Shown here piece after piece: positions 53,996-62,782 of a stretch of 64,000 bases of DNA. Numbering within the stretch: the first letter of the stretch is position 1; every line of letters begins with the position of its first letter. Where the stretch lies: positions 459,898-523,897 of the forward strand of contig NZ_BSTJ01000001.1 of the NCBI RefSeq assembly GCF_030269445.1. Reading direction: 5' to 3'. The translations under genes were made by a program, and so were the position numbers. The DNA is from Actinoallomurus iriomotensis. Lineage in GTDB: Bacteria > Actinomycetota > Actinomycetes > Streptosporangiales > Streptosporangiaceae. The notes under the pieces are model-generated. The model was not told the DNA's origin. It did not search any database and saw only the letters and a program-made list of their open reading frames with translations.

Positions 53996-55198
53996 CTAGC
54001 GTCCCGCACCGACAAACGCCGCCCAGGCGTTCAGGCCGTCCTCGGTGAGGACGTGGTCGAGCGCGGCGGCCGCCGCTCCGTGGAGGGCTCCGGCCTCGCC
54101 GAGGGCGGCGGCGACCACCGGAGGCGGGTCGGCGCGGCGGAACCGCATGAGCCCGTCCGTCAGCGCGGCGGTGAACCGCGGCTCGGCCGCGGCGCGGAGG
54201 GGCTCCGCGAGGCCCCCGAGCGTGACGATGTCCGGGTCCAGCGCGTTGATCAGGCCGGCCAGCCCGCCGCCGAAGGCCTCGGCGGCCCGGCCCACCGCGG
54301 CCCGTACGGCCGGCTCGCCCCGAACCCGGCGGAGGGCCTCCAGAGCGTAGGTACGGGGGTCGCGCGGCGGAGGGTCGCCCACGTGGCGGGCGATGGCACG
54401 GCCGTCGACCGTCATGTCCCAGCAGCCGCGGGCACCGCACGGGCAGCGAAGTGCCGGGTCACCGAACGGCAGGTGGCCGAACTCCCCGCCCGCGCCGGTC
54501 GCGCCGTCGACCGGCCGGCCGCCGACGACCAGAGTGCCGCCGATGCCGACCTCGATCGTGATGTGCAGCGCCGCCACCGCGCCGGCGGCGGCGCCCAGGC
54601 GGGCTTCGGCCACGCCCGCGAGCGTCGCGTCGTTGCCGATCAGCAGCGGCGTCCGCGGGTCGGCCGTGAGCGCGCGGAGATCGACCGCGTCCCACCCGAG
54701 GCTTGCGGCCTGGACGACGCCGCCGCTCCGGACGGTCGCCGCGACCGCCACCGAGACCGCTCTGACGCGATGGCCGTGCCGGTCGTGGACCCGGCGCACC
54801 GCACGGCCGATCGCGGCGATCACGGCGGCCGGGTCGCGGTCCGCGTGTGCCTCCGCCTCGACGACGTCCGGTGCGCCGTCGAGTGCCGCGACCGCGCACC
54901 GCCAGTCCTCCTGCCGGATGTCGACCGCGATGACCAGCGGGCCCTCCGGGTGCGGGCCGAGCACGGTCGTCGGACGGCCCCTCCCGAGCGTCGCCGCCTG
55001 CGTCTCGGCGAGCAGCGCGAGGTCGCGCAGGCGGGCGGTGATCTCGGTGGCCGATCCGGTCGTCAGGCCGAGCCGGCGCGCCACCGCGGCGCGCGTCACC
55101 CCCGGTTCGCGCCGCATCTCCTCCAGTACGGCGAGCGCGCCGCGCCAGCGGGCATTACGGGCACGGACCGAGCCCGATCGGTTCGCGGGGCTTGCCAT
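53996..55198 (-). CDS. ROK family repressor
   Basis: A 400-residue regulator with an N-terminal winged helix (about 15-75; VTRAAVARRLGLTTGSATEITARL) and a ROK sugar-kinase-like domain (about 85-390). The zinc-binding motif CPCGARGCWD is intact, while the ATP-binding region is rebuilt, so it probably binds a sugar and does not phosphorylate it. It is divergent from the HAD-GH13 fusion gene with 54 bp between starts, suggesting that it represses that gene and releases on a sugar signal. Start ATG at 55198; an upstream GTG at 55207 is possible. Confidence 0.88.
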   Translation of the reverse strand: MASPANRSGSVRARNARWRGALAVLEEMRREPGVTRAAVARRLGLTTGSATEITARLRDLALLAETQAATLGRGRPTTVLGPHPEGPLVIAVDIRQEDWRCAVAALDGAPDVVEAEAHADRDPAAVIAAIGRAVRRVHDRHGHRVRAVSVAVAATVRSGGVVQAASLGWDAVDLRALTADPRTPLLIGNDATLAGVAEARLGAAAGAVAALHITIEVGIGGTLVVGGRPVDGATGAGGEFGHLPFGDPALRCPCGARGCWDMTVDGRAIARHVGDPPPRDPRTYALEALRRVRGEPAVRAAVGRAAEAFGGGLAGLINALDPDIVTLGGLAEPLRAAAEPRFTAALTDGLMRFRRADPPPVVAAALGEAGALHGAAAAALDHVLTEDGLNAWAAFVGAGR

Positions 55199-55252
55199 CG
55201 ACACCACTCCCTCGTTTATGCTCGCCGCACGAGTTTATTACGGGGAGGCGCT
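55199..55252. promoter_or_regulatory. Divergent promoter with TTTAT direct repeats
   Basis: Between the ROK and HAD-GH13 genes, CTCGTTTATGCTCG and ACGAGTTTATTACG are related sequences in the same orientation, about 20 bp apart (55211-55242). They may be operator half-sites for the ROK regulator. The GH13 gene has GGGGAGG four bases before its GTG. Confidence 0.4.
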
Positions 55253-57469
55253 GTGAGACAGGGACCGCTGGACCTCGCGAGAGTCGAGGGCGTGCTCTTG
55301 GACATGGACGGCACTCTGGTCGACTCCGACGGCACCGTCGAGCGTGCCTGGTCGGCCTGGGCCCGCGAGTACGGCCTTGACGTCGAGACGGTGCTCACTG
55401 CCGCGCACGGCCACCCGGCGGTCCGCGTGGTACGGAGCCTGCTGCCCGGACTCGGCGAGGAGGCGGCCAAGGCCGCGGCACAGCGCCAGTACGAGTTGGA
55501 GTACGCCGACGCCTCCGACGTCACGGCGGCCGCCGGGGCGCGCGACCTGCTCGCGGCACTGGATCGGATGGGGCTCGCCTGGGCGGTGGTGACGACCTCC
55601 GACGACCGGCTGGCCAAGCAACGGCTCCACGCGGCCGGCATCGACCCGCCGGTGCTGGTCACGCTCGACGACGTAGGGGCGGCCAAGCCCGACCCCGAGG
55701 GGTACCTGCGGGCCGCGGCCCTGCTGGACATCGCGCCGTCCGCCTGCCTGGTCGTGGAGGACTCGCCGCCCGGACTCGCCGCCGGGCGGGCCGCCGGGAT
55801 GCCCACCGCGGCCCTGCGCGGGCTCGACGGCGACCTCCGCCTGCCCGGCCTCGGCCGGCTGGCCCACCTGCTGGAGCGCTCCCGGGTACGGCCGTGGTGG
55901 CGCGACGCCGTGGGATACCAGGTGTACCTGCCGTCGTTCGCCGACGCCGACGGCGACGGCTGGGGCGACCTGGCCGGGGTGTGCTCCCACCTGGATCACC
56001 TGACCCGGCTGGGCGTCGAGGTGCTGTGGCTGACCCCCTTCTTCCGTTCGCCGATGCGCGACCACGGCTACGACGTCGCCGACTACCACGCCGTGGACCC
56101 GTCGTTCGGCGGCGAGGCCGCCCTGGACGAACTGCTCACCCAGGCGCATCGCCGGGGGATGCGGGTGATCGGCGATCTGGTCGTGAACCACACCAGCGAC
56201 GCCCATCCCTGGTTCACGGCGGCCGCCTCCTCCCGGACCGACCCGCACCGCGAGCACTACATCTGGCGGGACCCGGCGCCGGACGGCGGGCCGCCCAACA
56301 ACTGGCTCTCCCACTTCGGCGGCCCCGCGTGGACCTTCAGCCCGGCGACCGGCCAGTACTACCTCCACCTGTTCCGTCCGGAGCAGCCCGACCTGAACTG
56401 GCGCGACCCCGCGCTCGCCGCGGAGATCGACACGGTGCTGGAGTACTGGTTCGAGCGCGGGCTCGACGGGTTCCGGATCGACACTGCCGCGTACCTCGTC
56501 AAGGACGCGGACCTGCGGGACAATCCGTCCCTTCCCGCGGGTCAGGTGCTGCCGGCGCGGGGAGTGACGATGGACTGGCGCCGCCAGGACCACCGCCACG
56601 ACATCCATCAGCCGGACGTGCACGCCGTCCACGAACGCTGGCGGCGGATCGCCGACCGGCACGGCGCCTTTCTCGTCGGCGAGGTGTACGAGCTCGATCC
56701 CCACGCGCTGGCCCGCTTCGTCGAGGATGAACGGCTCCACTCGTCGTTCTGGTTCGGCCTGGTGGAGACCGGCTGGGACGCCGAGCGGATCGCTGCCATG
56801 CTCGAAGCCGCGACGACGGCGTCGTCCCGTCTCTCGTGGGTGCAGGGCAACCACGACCGGTCCCGTGCGGTGACCCGGTTCGGCGGCGGGGAGCCTGGCC
56901 GGCGCCGGTCGCTGGCGCTGCACGTGCTGATGGCGCTTCTGCCGGGGACGTTCTGGCTCTTCCAGGGCGAGGAGCTCGGCCTCGGCGACGGCCACGTGCC
57001 GGCCGAGCGCACCGTGGATCCGCTCGGCGCCGCCGAGCCCGGCGAGAGCCGCGACGTCGTGCGCACCCCGATGCCATGGCGTCCGGGCCCGGGCCTGGGC
57101 TTCACCACCGGACGGCCGTGGCTGCCCGACGGCGGGCGCGGGGAGCCCGACACCGTCGCGGTCCAGGCGGACGACCCGGCGTCCCACCTGAACACCCTGT
57201 CTCGGCTGCTGGCGACACGGCGCCGGCTGGCGCATCTCCTGGCCGCCACCGACGATGTGAGCCGGATCGCCCTCGACGCACCGGTCGTCGCGTACCGCAG
57301 AGGCGGGCTCTGGGCGGTCGCGAACCTGCGTGACACGCCGGTGGCCGATGTGGAACTGCCCGCGGCGGCGGTCTTCGACACCGACGATCCGGCCGTCGGA
57401 CTCGACCGGCCGAGGGCCGGCCGCGTCCGGCTGGCCCCGTACCAGGCGCTCGTGCTGGCCGCGCGATGA
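55253..57469 (+). CDS. HAD phosphatase-GH13 alpha-glucosidase fusion
   Basis: A 738-residue bifunctional protein. Residues about 10-205 are a HAD hydrolase of the beta-phosphoglucomutase/phosphatase type (catalytic DMDGTL with Asp17 and Asp19, then VEDSPPGLAAGRAAGM). From about 215 on comes a GH13 alpha-glucosidase or trehalose-family catalytic domain with YQVYLPSFADADGDGWGDLAGV, DLVVNHTSDAHPWF, nucleophile Asp in DGFRIDTAAYL, acid Glu in LVGEVYELD, and QGNHDRS. It could dephosphorylate and hydrolyse a phosphorylated disaccharide in one chain. Start GTG at 55253 after GGGGAGG. It has no signal peptide, so it is cytoplasmic. Confidence 0.88.
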   Translation: MRQGPLDLARVEGVLLDMDGTLVDSDGTVERAWSAWAREYGLDVETVLTAAHGHPAVRVVRSLLPGLGEEAAKAAAQRQYELEYADASDVTAAAGARDLLAALDRMGLAWAVVTTSDDRLAKQRLHAAGIDPPVLVTLDDVGAAKPDPEGYLRAAALLDIAPSACLVVEDSPPGLAAGRAAGMPTAALRGLDGDLRLPGLGRLAHLLERSRVRPWWRDAVGYQVYLPSFADADGDGWGDLAGVCSHLDHLTRLGVEVLWLTPFFRSPMRDHGYDVADYHAVDPSFGGEAALDELLTQAHRRGMRVIGDLVVNHTSDAHPWFTAAASSRTDPHREHYIWRDPAPDGGPPNNWLSHFGGPAWTFSPATGQYYLHLFRPEQPDLNWRDPALAAEIDTVLEYWFERGLDGFRIDTAAYLVKDADLRDNPSLPAGQVLPARGVTMDWRRQDHRHDIHQPDVHAVHERWRRIADRHGAFLVGEVYELDPHALARFVEDERLHSSFWFGLVETGWDAERIAAMLEAATTASSRLSWVQGNHDRSRAVTRFGGGEPGRRRSLALHVLMALLPGTFWLFQGEELGLGDGHVPAERTVDPLGAAEPGESRDVVRTPMPWRPGPGLGFTTGRPWLPDGGRGEPDTVAVQADDPASHLNTLSRLLATRRRLAHLLAATDDVSRIALDAPVVAYRRGGLWAVANLRDTPVADVELPAAAVFDTDDPAVGLDRPRAGRVRLAPYQALVLAAR

Positions 57470-57497
57470 CGCCACCACCTCGACGGAGGAGGACGAC

Positions 57498-58658
57498 ATG
57501 TCCGATGCGGTGACCCCGACCCGCCTCGACGTCCCGGAGTCGGAGCTGGCCGACCTGCGGGACCGGCTGGCCCGGACGCGATGGCCCGAGAGCGAGACCG
57601 TCGCGGACTGGTCCCAGGGCGTCCCCCTGGACTACGTGCGACGACTGTGCCGCTACTGGGCCGAGGAGTACGACTGGCGTGCCACCGAGCGGCGGCTGAA
57701 CGCCCTGCCGCAGTTCCGCACCACGATCGACGGGCTCGGCATCCACTTCCTGCACGTGCGTTCGCCGCACGAGGCCGCGCTGCCGCTCGTCCTCACCCAC
57801 GGCTGGCCGGGCTCGATCGTGGAGTTCCTCAAGGTGATCGGCCCATTGACCGACCCGCCGGCGTACGGCGGCCGGGCGAGCGACGCGTTCCACGTGGTGT
57901 GCCCCTCGCTGCCCGGCTACGGCTTCAGCGACAAGCCGGCCGGACCCGGCTGGGGCGTGGAGCGGATCGCCGCCGCCTGGATCGAGCTGATGGCTCGCCT
58001 CGGCTATCACCGGTACGGCGCGCAGGGCGGCGACTGGGGCACCACGATCACCACGATCATCGGCCGGCAGGACCCGGGGCACGTGGCCGGCATTCACCTC
58101 ACGCCGCCCCTGGCCGCGCCGGATCCGGCCACGTTCGGCGACCTCACCGGCGCCGAGCGCGCCGCCCTCGACGCACTGGAGCACGCCCAGGCGTGGGAGG
58201 ACGGCTACTCGCTGGAGCAGTCCACGCGGCCGCAGACCATCGGGTACGGCCTGGTGGACTCGCCCACGCTGCTGTGCGCCTGGATCGTCGAGAAGTTCCG
58301 CTCCTGGACCGACTGTGACGGCCATCCGGAGAACGCGCTCACCCGGGACGAGCTTCTCGACAACCTGATGTTCTACTGGCTGCCCGGGAGCGGCGCGTCC
58401 GCCGCCCGGCTGTACTGGGAGAGCTTCCGGCAGGTGCAGCGGCTCTTCGCCAGCGCGACGACCGATCGGATCGGCGTCCCGGCCGGATGCTCGATCTTTC
58501 CGCACGAGAACCCCCGTCCCTCCCGGCGGTGGGCGGAGCAACGCTTCACCGACATCCGGCACTGGAACGAGCTGGACCGGGGCGGCCACTTCGCCGCCTT
58601 CGAGCAGCCCGAACTGTTCGTGGAGGAGGTCCGCGCCTTCTTCCGCCTGGTCCGCTGA
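57498..58658 (+). CDS. Epoxide hydrolase, EHN family
   Basis: A 386-residue alpha/beta-hydrolase that opens epoxides. The N-terminal EHN domain (about 8-115; PESELADLRDRLARTRWPE, DWSQGVPLDYVRRL) lies before the core. The oxyanion motif HGWPGS (101-106), nucleophile Asp179 in GGDWG and the catalytic His near 362 in DRGGHFAAFE are visible. Start ATG at 57498 after GGAGGA, 28 bp after the GH13 fusion gene, so they are likely co-transcribed and perhaps both under the ROK regulator. The natural epoxide is unknown. Confidence 0.92.
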   Translation: MSDAVTPTRLDVPESELADLRDRLARTRWPESETVADWSQGVPLDYVRRLCRYWAEEYDWRATERRLNALPQFRTTIDGLGIHFLHVRSPHEAALPLVLTHGWPGSIVEFLKVIGPLTDPPAYGGRASDAFHVVCPSLPGYGFSDKPAGPGWGVERIAAAWIELMARLGYHRYGAQGGDWGTTITTIIGRQDPGHVAGIHLTPPLAAPDPATFGDLTGAERAALDALEHAQAWEDGYSLEQSTRPQTIGYGLVDSPTLLCAWIVEKFRSWTDCDGHPENALTRDELLDNLMFYWLPGSGASAARLYWESFRQVQRLFASATTDRIGVPAGCSIFPHENPRPSRRWAEQRFTDIRHWNELDRGGHFAAFEQPELFVEEVRAFFRLVR

Positions 58659-58943
58659 CGAGCCGCCAGGCCGCCCAGCAGCGTTTCGGCGTCCCGGCCG
58701 CCGACCGCACGGACCCCGCCCCGGGCGACGCCCCGCCCGGAGGGTGCTCAAGCCGCTGCACGCCTTCAACGAGATGGAGGCGCTGGCGCGGGAGGGCCGG
58801 CGCGGATGGCATGGGGGGGACGTCTCCGTCCGCCGGGTCCTAGGCCCTTCATCGTAGGCCGGCAGCGGCTTTCGCCCGATGGCCCGGTGATCGGCTTCGG
58901 CCTACCGTGGCGGCCGTAACGCACGACACCGATGGAGGCGGCC
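58659..58943. other. Intergenic region with a possible gene relic
   Basis: No intact gene is supported in the 285 bp between the epoxide hydrolase and PPOX genes. A short plus-strand segment near 58745-58812 reads LKPLHAFNEMEALAREGRRG, which resembles the end of a degraded small protein. The 3' part is probably the promoter of the PPOX gene. Confidence 0.3.
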
Positions 58944-59351
58944 ATGGCGATCTTCACCGAACGGGAACTGGACTACCTGCGCGAGCAGCGGCTGGGGCGG
59001 CTGGCCACGGTTCGGCCGGACGGCACCGTGCAGAACAATCCGGTCGGCTTCGGCTTCAACGAAGAGCTCGGCACCATCGACATCGGCGGGCACCGCATGG
59101 CGGCCAGCCGGAAGTTCCGCAACGTGGCGGCGGGGTCGAAGGTGTCCTTCGTGGTGGACGACATCGCCTCGTTCGACCCGTGGACGGTGCGCTGCCTGGA
59201 GATCCGCGGCGACGCGGAGGCGCTCACCGAACCCGCGGACTCGGCGGGGAACCTGGCCGGTCCCATCATCCGCGTCCACCCGCGCCGGATCCTCAGCTTC
59301 GGCGTCGACCCGGCGGCCGGCAACCGGACCGTGGCCAGCGGGCAGGCCTGA
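58944..59351 (+). CDS. PPOX-class F420-dependent oxidoreductase
   Basis: A 135-residue pyridoxamine-oxidase-like split-barrel protein of the F420-binding Rv1155/Rv2074 type (TIGR03618/04023 style). Marks are YLREQRLGRLATVRPDGTVQNNPVGFGFN, RKFRNVAAGSKVSFVVDD and PWTVRCLEIRGDAEAL. It probably reduces a biliverdin-type or other substrate with F420H2. Start: ATG 58944, five bases after GGAGG; the ATG at 58932 would lack a site. It faces the MpaB-like gene with 7 bp between stops. Confidence 0.85.
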   Translation: MAIFTERELDYLREQRLGRLATVRPDGTVQNNPVGFGFNEELGTIDIGGHRMAASRKFRNVAAGSKVSFVVDDIASFDPWTVRCLEIRGDAEALTEPADSAGNLAGPIIRVHPRRILSFGVDPAAGNRTVASGQA

Positions 59352-59358
59352 GAGCGGG

Positions 59359-60198
59359 TCAGGACGCGACGGCCAGGTCCGTGCCGTTCCCGCGGGTGAG
59401 CTCGCGCGCGCGGCGGGCGTCCGGGGAGTAGCGCCAGGCCTCCGGGACGACCTGCGTGCCCCGGTACAGGGCCTTCAGCCAGGTCGTCGCCCAGACGTCC
59501 TCGAGCGGCGTGGCCGGCAGGCCGTACATGCGGCGGGCCCAGCGGGGCAGAGTCGCCACGACGAGCGTCGCGATGCCCGGAGCGGCCAGCTTCAGCGGCA
59601 GCCACTGGCGGGGCACGGTCGGGTTGAAAAGCCGCCGCAGCCCCTCCTTCGCCTCCCGGCAGGCGTAGATCCTCGGCCGCATCTCCGCGTAGTAGTCGCG
59701 CATCTCGGCGACCGACGCGGGGATGTCCGCCGGGTCCAGGCCGACGACCGCGCCGGAGCGGCGCTGTTCGTCGACGAACGCGTCGGCGTCCGCCCGCGAC
59801 AGCGGGATGCCGGCTCGCAGCGCCACGTCGAGGTAGGAGTCGACCTCGCCCATGTGCACCCACAGGAGGTTCTCCGGGGCGTCGACCGGGAACACCTCGC
59901 CGGTGTCCATGTTGAGGCCGCTCAGCCGCGAGTGCAGGTTGCGGACCCGGCGGCCGACCCGCTCGACCTCGTCGTGCGTGCCGTACGTGCGGACGCGGAC
60001 GAACTCGATCGTGCGGCCGAGGCGCGCCCAGGCGGCGCGCGGGTCCATGAGCTCGGAGTTCTGTGCGGTGCCCCACATGGACGGCGGGTGCAGCGCCTGC
60101 AGGATGAGGGCGCGGAAGCCGCCGATCATCTGCACGGGCTCGGCCATCACGCGCCAGGTCACGGAGCCGGGACCGAACAGGCCGTAGTCCTCGCTCAC
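59359..60198 (-). CDS. Oxygenase MpaB family protein (DUF2236)
   Basis: A 279-residue protein of the MpaB/rubber oxygenase-like family, likely a heme-b enzyme. The start GLFGPGSVTWRVMAEPVQMIGGFRALILQALHPPSMWG and the conserved His/Arg in TYGTHDEVERVGRRVRNLHSRLSG and LLWVHMGEVDSYLD are typical; these His residues bind the heme in characterised relatives. Substrate unknown. Start GTG at 60198. Confidence 0.87.
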   Translation of the reverse strand: MSEDYGLFGPGSVTWRVMAEPVQMIGGFRALILQALHPPSMWGTAQNSELMDPRAAWARLGRTIEFVRVRTYGTHDEVERVGRRVRNLHSRLSGLNMDTGEVFPVDAPENLLWVHMGEVDSYLDVALRAGIPLSRADADAFVDEQRRSGAVVGLDPADIPASVAEMRDYYAEMRPRIYACREAKEGLRRLFNPTVPRQWLPLKLAAPGIATLVVATLPRWARRMYGLPATPLEDVWATTWLKALYRGTQVVPEAWRYSPDARRARELTRGNGTDLAVAS

Positions 60199-60303
60199 CG
60201 TTCACCGTCCTTGAGGGGGCACCCCGACGAAAACAGGGATAAGTACTGACTTATTACCCTCTCATGGCAGCCGTCACACGCCGGCGGCCCCTGGAGGATC
60301 AGG

Positions 60304-60627
60304 TCACTCGGTCGTCTGCTCCCGCACCCAGGACAGGTATTCGGCACTGCCCGCCACGACCGGAGTCGCGATGATCTCCGGCGTGTCGTACGAGTGCTGT
60401 TCGGTGATCTGGGCGGCCAGGTCCTCGAAGCAGTCGGTGGTGGTCTTGAACAGCACCATCCATTCTTCGGCGGACTCGATCTCCCCCTCCCACCAGTACG
60501 TGCTGGCGATCGGGCCGATCAGCTGGGCGCAGGCCGCGAGACGCTCGGTGACCGCCGACCTCGCGAGCTCGGCGGCCTCCTTGCGCGAATCAGTGGTCGT
60601 CGTCACCTGGACGTACGCCTCGGCCAT
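60304..60627 (-). CDS. cutA: CutA-type divalent-cation tolerance protein
   Basis: A 107-residue trimeric PII-like fold protein. The family motifs AYVQVTTTTDSRKEAAELARS, ERLAACAQLIGPIASTYWWEGEIE and SYDTPEIIATPVVAGS are all visible. It was named for copper tolerance in E. coli, but its physiological role is not settled. Start ATG at 60627. It is flanked by gaps of about 100 bp and appears to be transcribed alone. Confidence 0.94.
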   Translation of the reverse strand: MAEAYVQVTTTTDSRKEAAELARSAVTERLAACAQLIGPIASTYWWEGEIESAEEWMVLFKTTTDCFEDLAAQITEQHSYDTPEIIATPVVAGSAEYLSWVREQTTE

Positions 60628-60749
60628 ACAGCGACTCCTTCCCCGCTGATCGTAGCTCCGCGCCCCGGTCCGGTCCGGCAGCGACAGATCACACCATCGT
60701 TCCGGTCAGGACCGCCTCACCCTCGGACCGGCCGCGGGGCGGCCCGGGG

Positions 60750-62561
60750 TCAGCGGGCGGGGACGGCGACCAGCGCGCTGCCGCCGTGGCGGCGGACCTT
60801 CTCCGCGACCGCCTCCACCTTGCCGCCGCCGAGGAACTCCAGGCCCGCGGCCGAGCCGATCACGCCCGCCGGCGGGCCGGGGAACAGCACGAAGTCCTGC
60901 CCCTTGGCCTTCAGCGCCGCACCGTACTTGTCGATGAACGCCTGCTCGGCGGCGGTCTGGGCCGTGTTGCGCTGGGTGGCGCGCGGTGCCTCGACGGCCT
61001 GCGGAAGCGTCATGCCGAGGTCGATGCGGTTCAGCAGGATCTGCAGCACCGTCGTGATGATCGTCGAACCGCCCGGCGAGCCGACGGCCAGCAGCGGGCG
61101 GCCGTTCTTCAGCACGATCGTCGGCGCCATGCTGCTGCGCGGCCGCTTGCCGGCGGCGGGCAGGTTCGGGTCGGGGTAGCCGGCCGGAGTGGACGACGTG
61201 AAGTTGAAGTCGGTCATCTCGTTGTTCAGCAGGAACCCGCGGTGCGGCACGGTGAGCGCGCTGCCGCCGAACTGCTCGATCGTCAGCGTGTAGGAGACGA
61301 CGTTGCCCCACTTGTCCGTGGCGACCAGGTGCGTGGTCTGCGGACCCTCGTACGGCAGTTGCTGGCCGGTGCCCGACGGAGTGGTGCAGCCCTCGCCCTT
61401 CAGGTCACCGGGCGCGACCGGCGCCGTCAAAGCCTGGCCGGGCTTGATCAGGCAGGCGCGCGAGCGGGCGAACCGGTCCGACAGCAGCGTCTTCAGCGGG
61501 ACGTTCTCGTACGCGGGGTCGCCGACGTACGCGCCGCGGTCGGCGTAGGCGAGCTTGGACGCCTCGAGGTAGACCTGCAGCGCCTCGACCGGGTCGCTGA
61601 GCTTGAACTGCTTCATGATGTTCAGTGCCTCGCCCACGGTCGAGCCGCCCGAGGAGGAGGGCGCCATGCCGTAGACGTCGAGCCCGCGGTAGTCGACGTG
61701 CGTGGGGTCGCGCGGGACCACCTTGTAGCGCGCCAGGTCGGACGACCGCACCACGCCCGGCCGTACGTCGCGCGTGGCGTTCGGGTCGACGGGCGGGTGC
61801 TGCACCGTGGTGGCGATCTCCTTGCCCAGCTCGCCGCCGTAGAACCAGCCGAGCCCCTTCTTGGCGATCTGCTCGTACGTGGCGGCGAGGTCGGGGTTGC
61901 GGAACGTCGAGCCGACCGCGGGCGGCTTGCCGCCGGGCAGGAACAGCTCGCGCGTCGGCACGATGTCCTTGAAGCGGTCCTGGTTGACCGTGGTCTGGTC
62001 GACGAACTCCTGGTCGACCGTGAACCCGTTCTTCGCCACCTTGATCGCGGGCTGGAGCAGGTCGCCCAGACGGCGGGAGCCGAAGCGGCGCAGCGCGGAG
62101 TCCCAGGTGGCGAGCGTGCCGGGCACGCCCACGGACAGTCCGCTCGTGACCGCGTCGTTGAACGACAGCGGCTTGCCGGTCTTCGGGTCGATGAAGAAGT
62201 CCTTGGTCATCTTCGCCGGGCCGGTCTCCCGGCCGTCGAAGGTGGAGACCTTGTGCGTGCGGGCGTCGTAGTAGGTGAAGTAGCCGCCTCCGCCGATGGC
62301 CGAGACGTACGGCTCGGTGACGCCGAGCGTGGCCGCGGTGGCCACCGCGGCGTCGACGGCGTTGCCGCCGTGGCGGAGCACCTCGACACCGCTCCTGCTG
62401 GCGTCCAGGTCGACGCTCGCGACCGCTCCCCCGTACCCGACCGCGACCGCCTGTTTCTCGTCTTGCGGGGCGTGAGCGGCGGGTTGCCGCGCCTGGGCGG
62501 GCACCACCAGCGTTGCCAGGGCCGCGGTGGCGAGTGCGATGACGGCGGCGGGTCGGCGCAT
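60750..62561 (-). CDS. ggt: Gamma-glutamyltransferase
   Basis: A 603-residue secreted enzyme that removes or transfers the gamma-glutamyl group of glutathione-like or other gamma-glutamyl substrates. A Sec signal peptide (to about residue 25, AQA) is followed by the heavy-chain region (GVEVLRHGGNAVDAAVATAATLGV, GGGGYFTYYD). The autocleavage site is GPQTTHLVATDKWGNVVS with nucleophile Thr409, and the oxyanion-site SSMAPTIVLKNGRPLLAVGSPGG follows. Start ATG at 62561. Mycothiol producers lack glutathione, so a gamma-glutamyl peptide or polyglutamate is a likely substrate. Confidence 0.93.
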   Translation of the reverse strand: MRRPAAVIALATAALATLVVPAQARQPAAHAPQDEKQAVAVGYGGAVASVDLDASRSGVEVLRHGGNAVDAAVATAATLGVTEPYVSAIGGGGYFTYYDARTHKVSTFDGRETGPAKMTKDFFIDPKTGKPLSFNDAVTSGLSVGVPGTLATWDSALRRFGSRRLGDLLQPAIKVAKNGFTVDQEFVDQTTVNQDRFKDIVPTRELFLPGGKPPAVGSTFRNPDLAATYEQIAKKGLGWFYGGELGKEIATTVQHPPVDPNATRDVRPGVVRSSDLARYKVVPRDPTHVDYRGLDVYGMAPSSSGGSTVGEALNIMKQFKLSDPVEALQVYLEASKLAYADRGAYVGDPAYENVPLKTLLSDRFARSRACLIKPGQALTAPVAPGDLKGEGCTTPSGTGQQLPYEGPQTTHLVATDKWGNVVSYTLTIEQFGGSALTVPHRGFLLNNEMTDFNFTSSTPAGYPDPNLPAAGKRPRSSMAPTIVLKNGRPLLAVGSPGGSTIITTVLQILLNRIDLGMTLPQAVEAPRATQRNTAQTAAEQAFIDKYGAALKAKGQDFVLFPGPPAGVIGSAAGLEFLGGGKVEAVAEKVRRHGGSALVAVPAR

Positions 62562-62763
62562 TGCGTCTCCTGATCGTCCGGCGCTTCACGAGGAACGCGT
62601 CCCCCACTGTGCCATCCCGTGCGCCGGAGATCCACAAGATCGCCCGGCTACCCCCAGCACGGTCCAGAACAGGCCAAGAGCCGCGTCCTGCCACCAACTA
62701 CCGCAAAAACGTACTCGACAAACGATCTCGCCATGACGTACGTTGTCCTCAGATAGAGATTGA

Positions 62764-62774
62764 CTCAACTTGAG
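62764..62774 (+). promoter_or_regulatory. Palindrome overlapping the NUDIX gene RBS
   Basis: CTCAA-C-TTGAG is a perfect interrupted palindrome that ends directly at the AAGGA ribosome binding site (62775-62779) of the NUDIX regulator gene. NrtR-type proteins are repressors, so an autoregulatory operator is plausible; its short length makes this only a candidate. Confidence 0.4.
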
Positions 62775-62782
62775 AAGGACTC

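Noticed and set aside
54053-55252. A 400-codon extension upstream of the HAD-GH13 fusion
   Set aside because: The extension is antisense to the ROK gene and has no family resemblance; a good ribosome binding site and GTG at 55253 fix the start.
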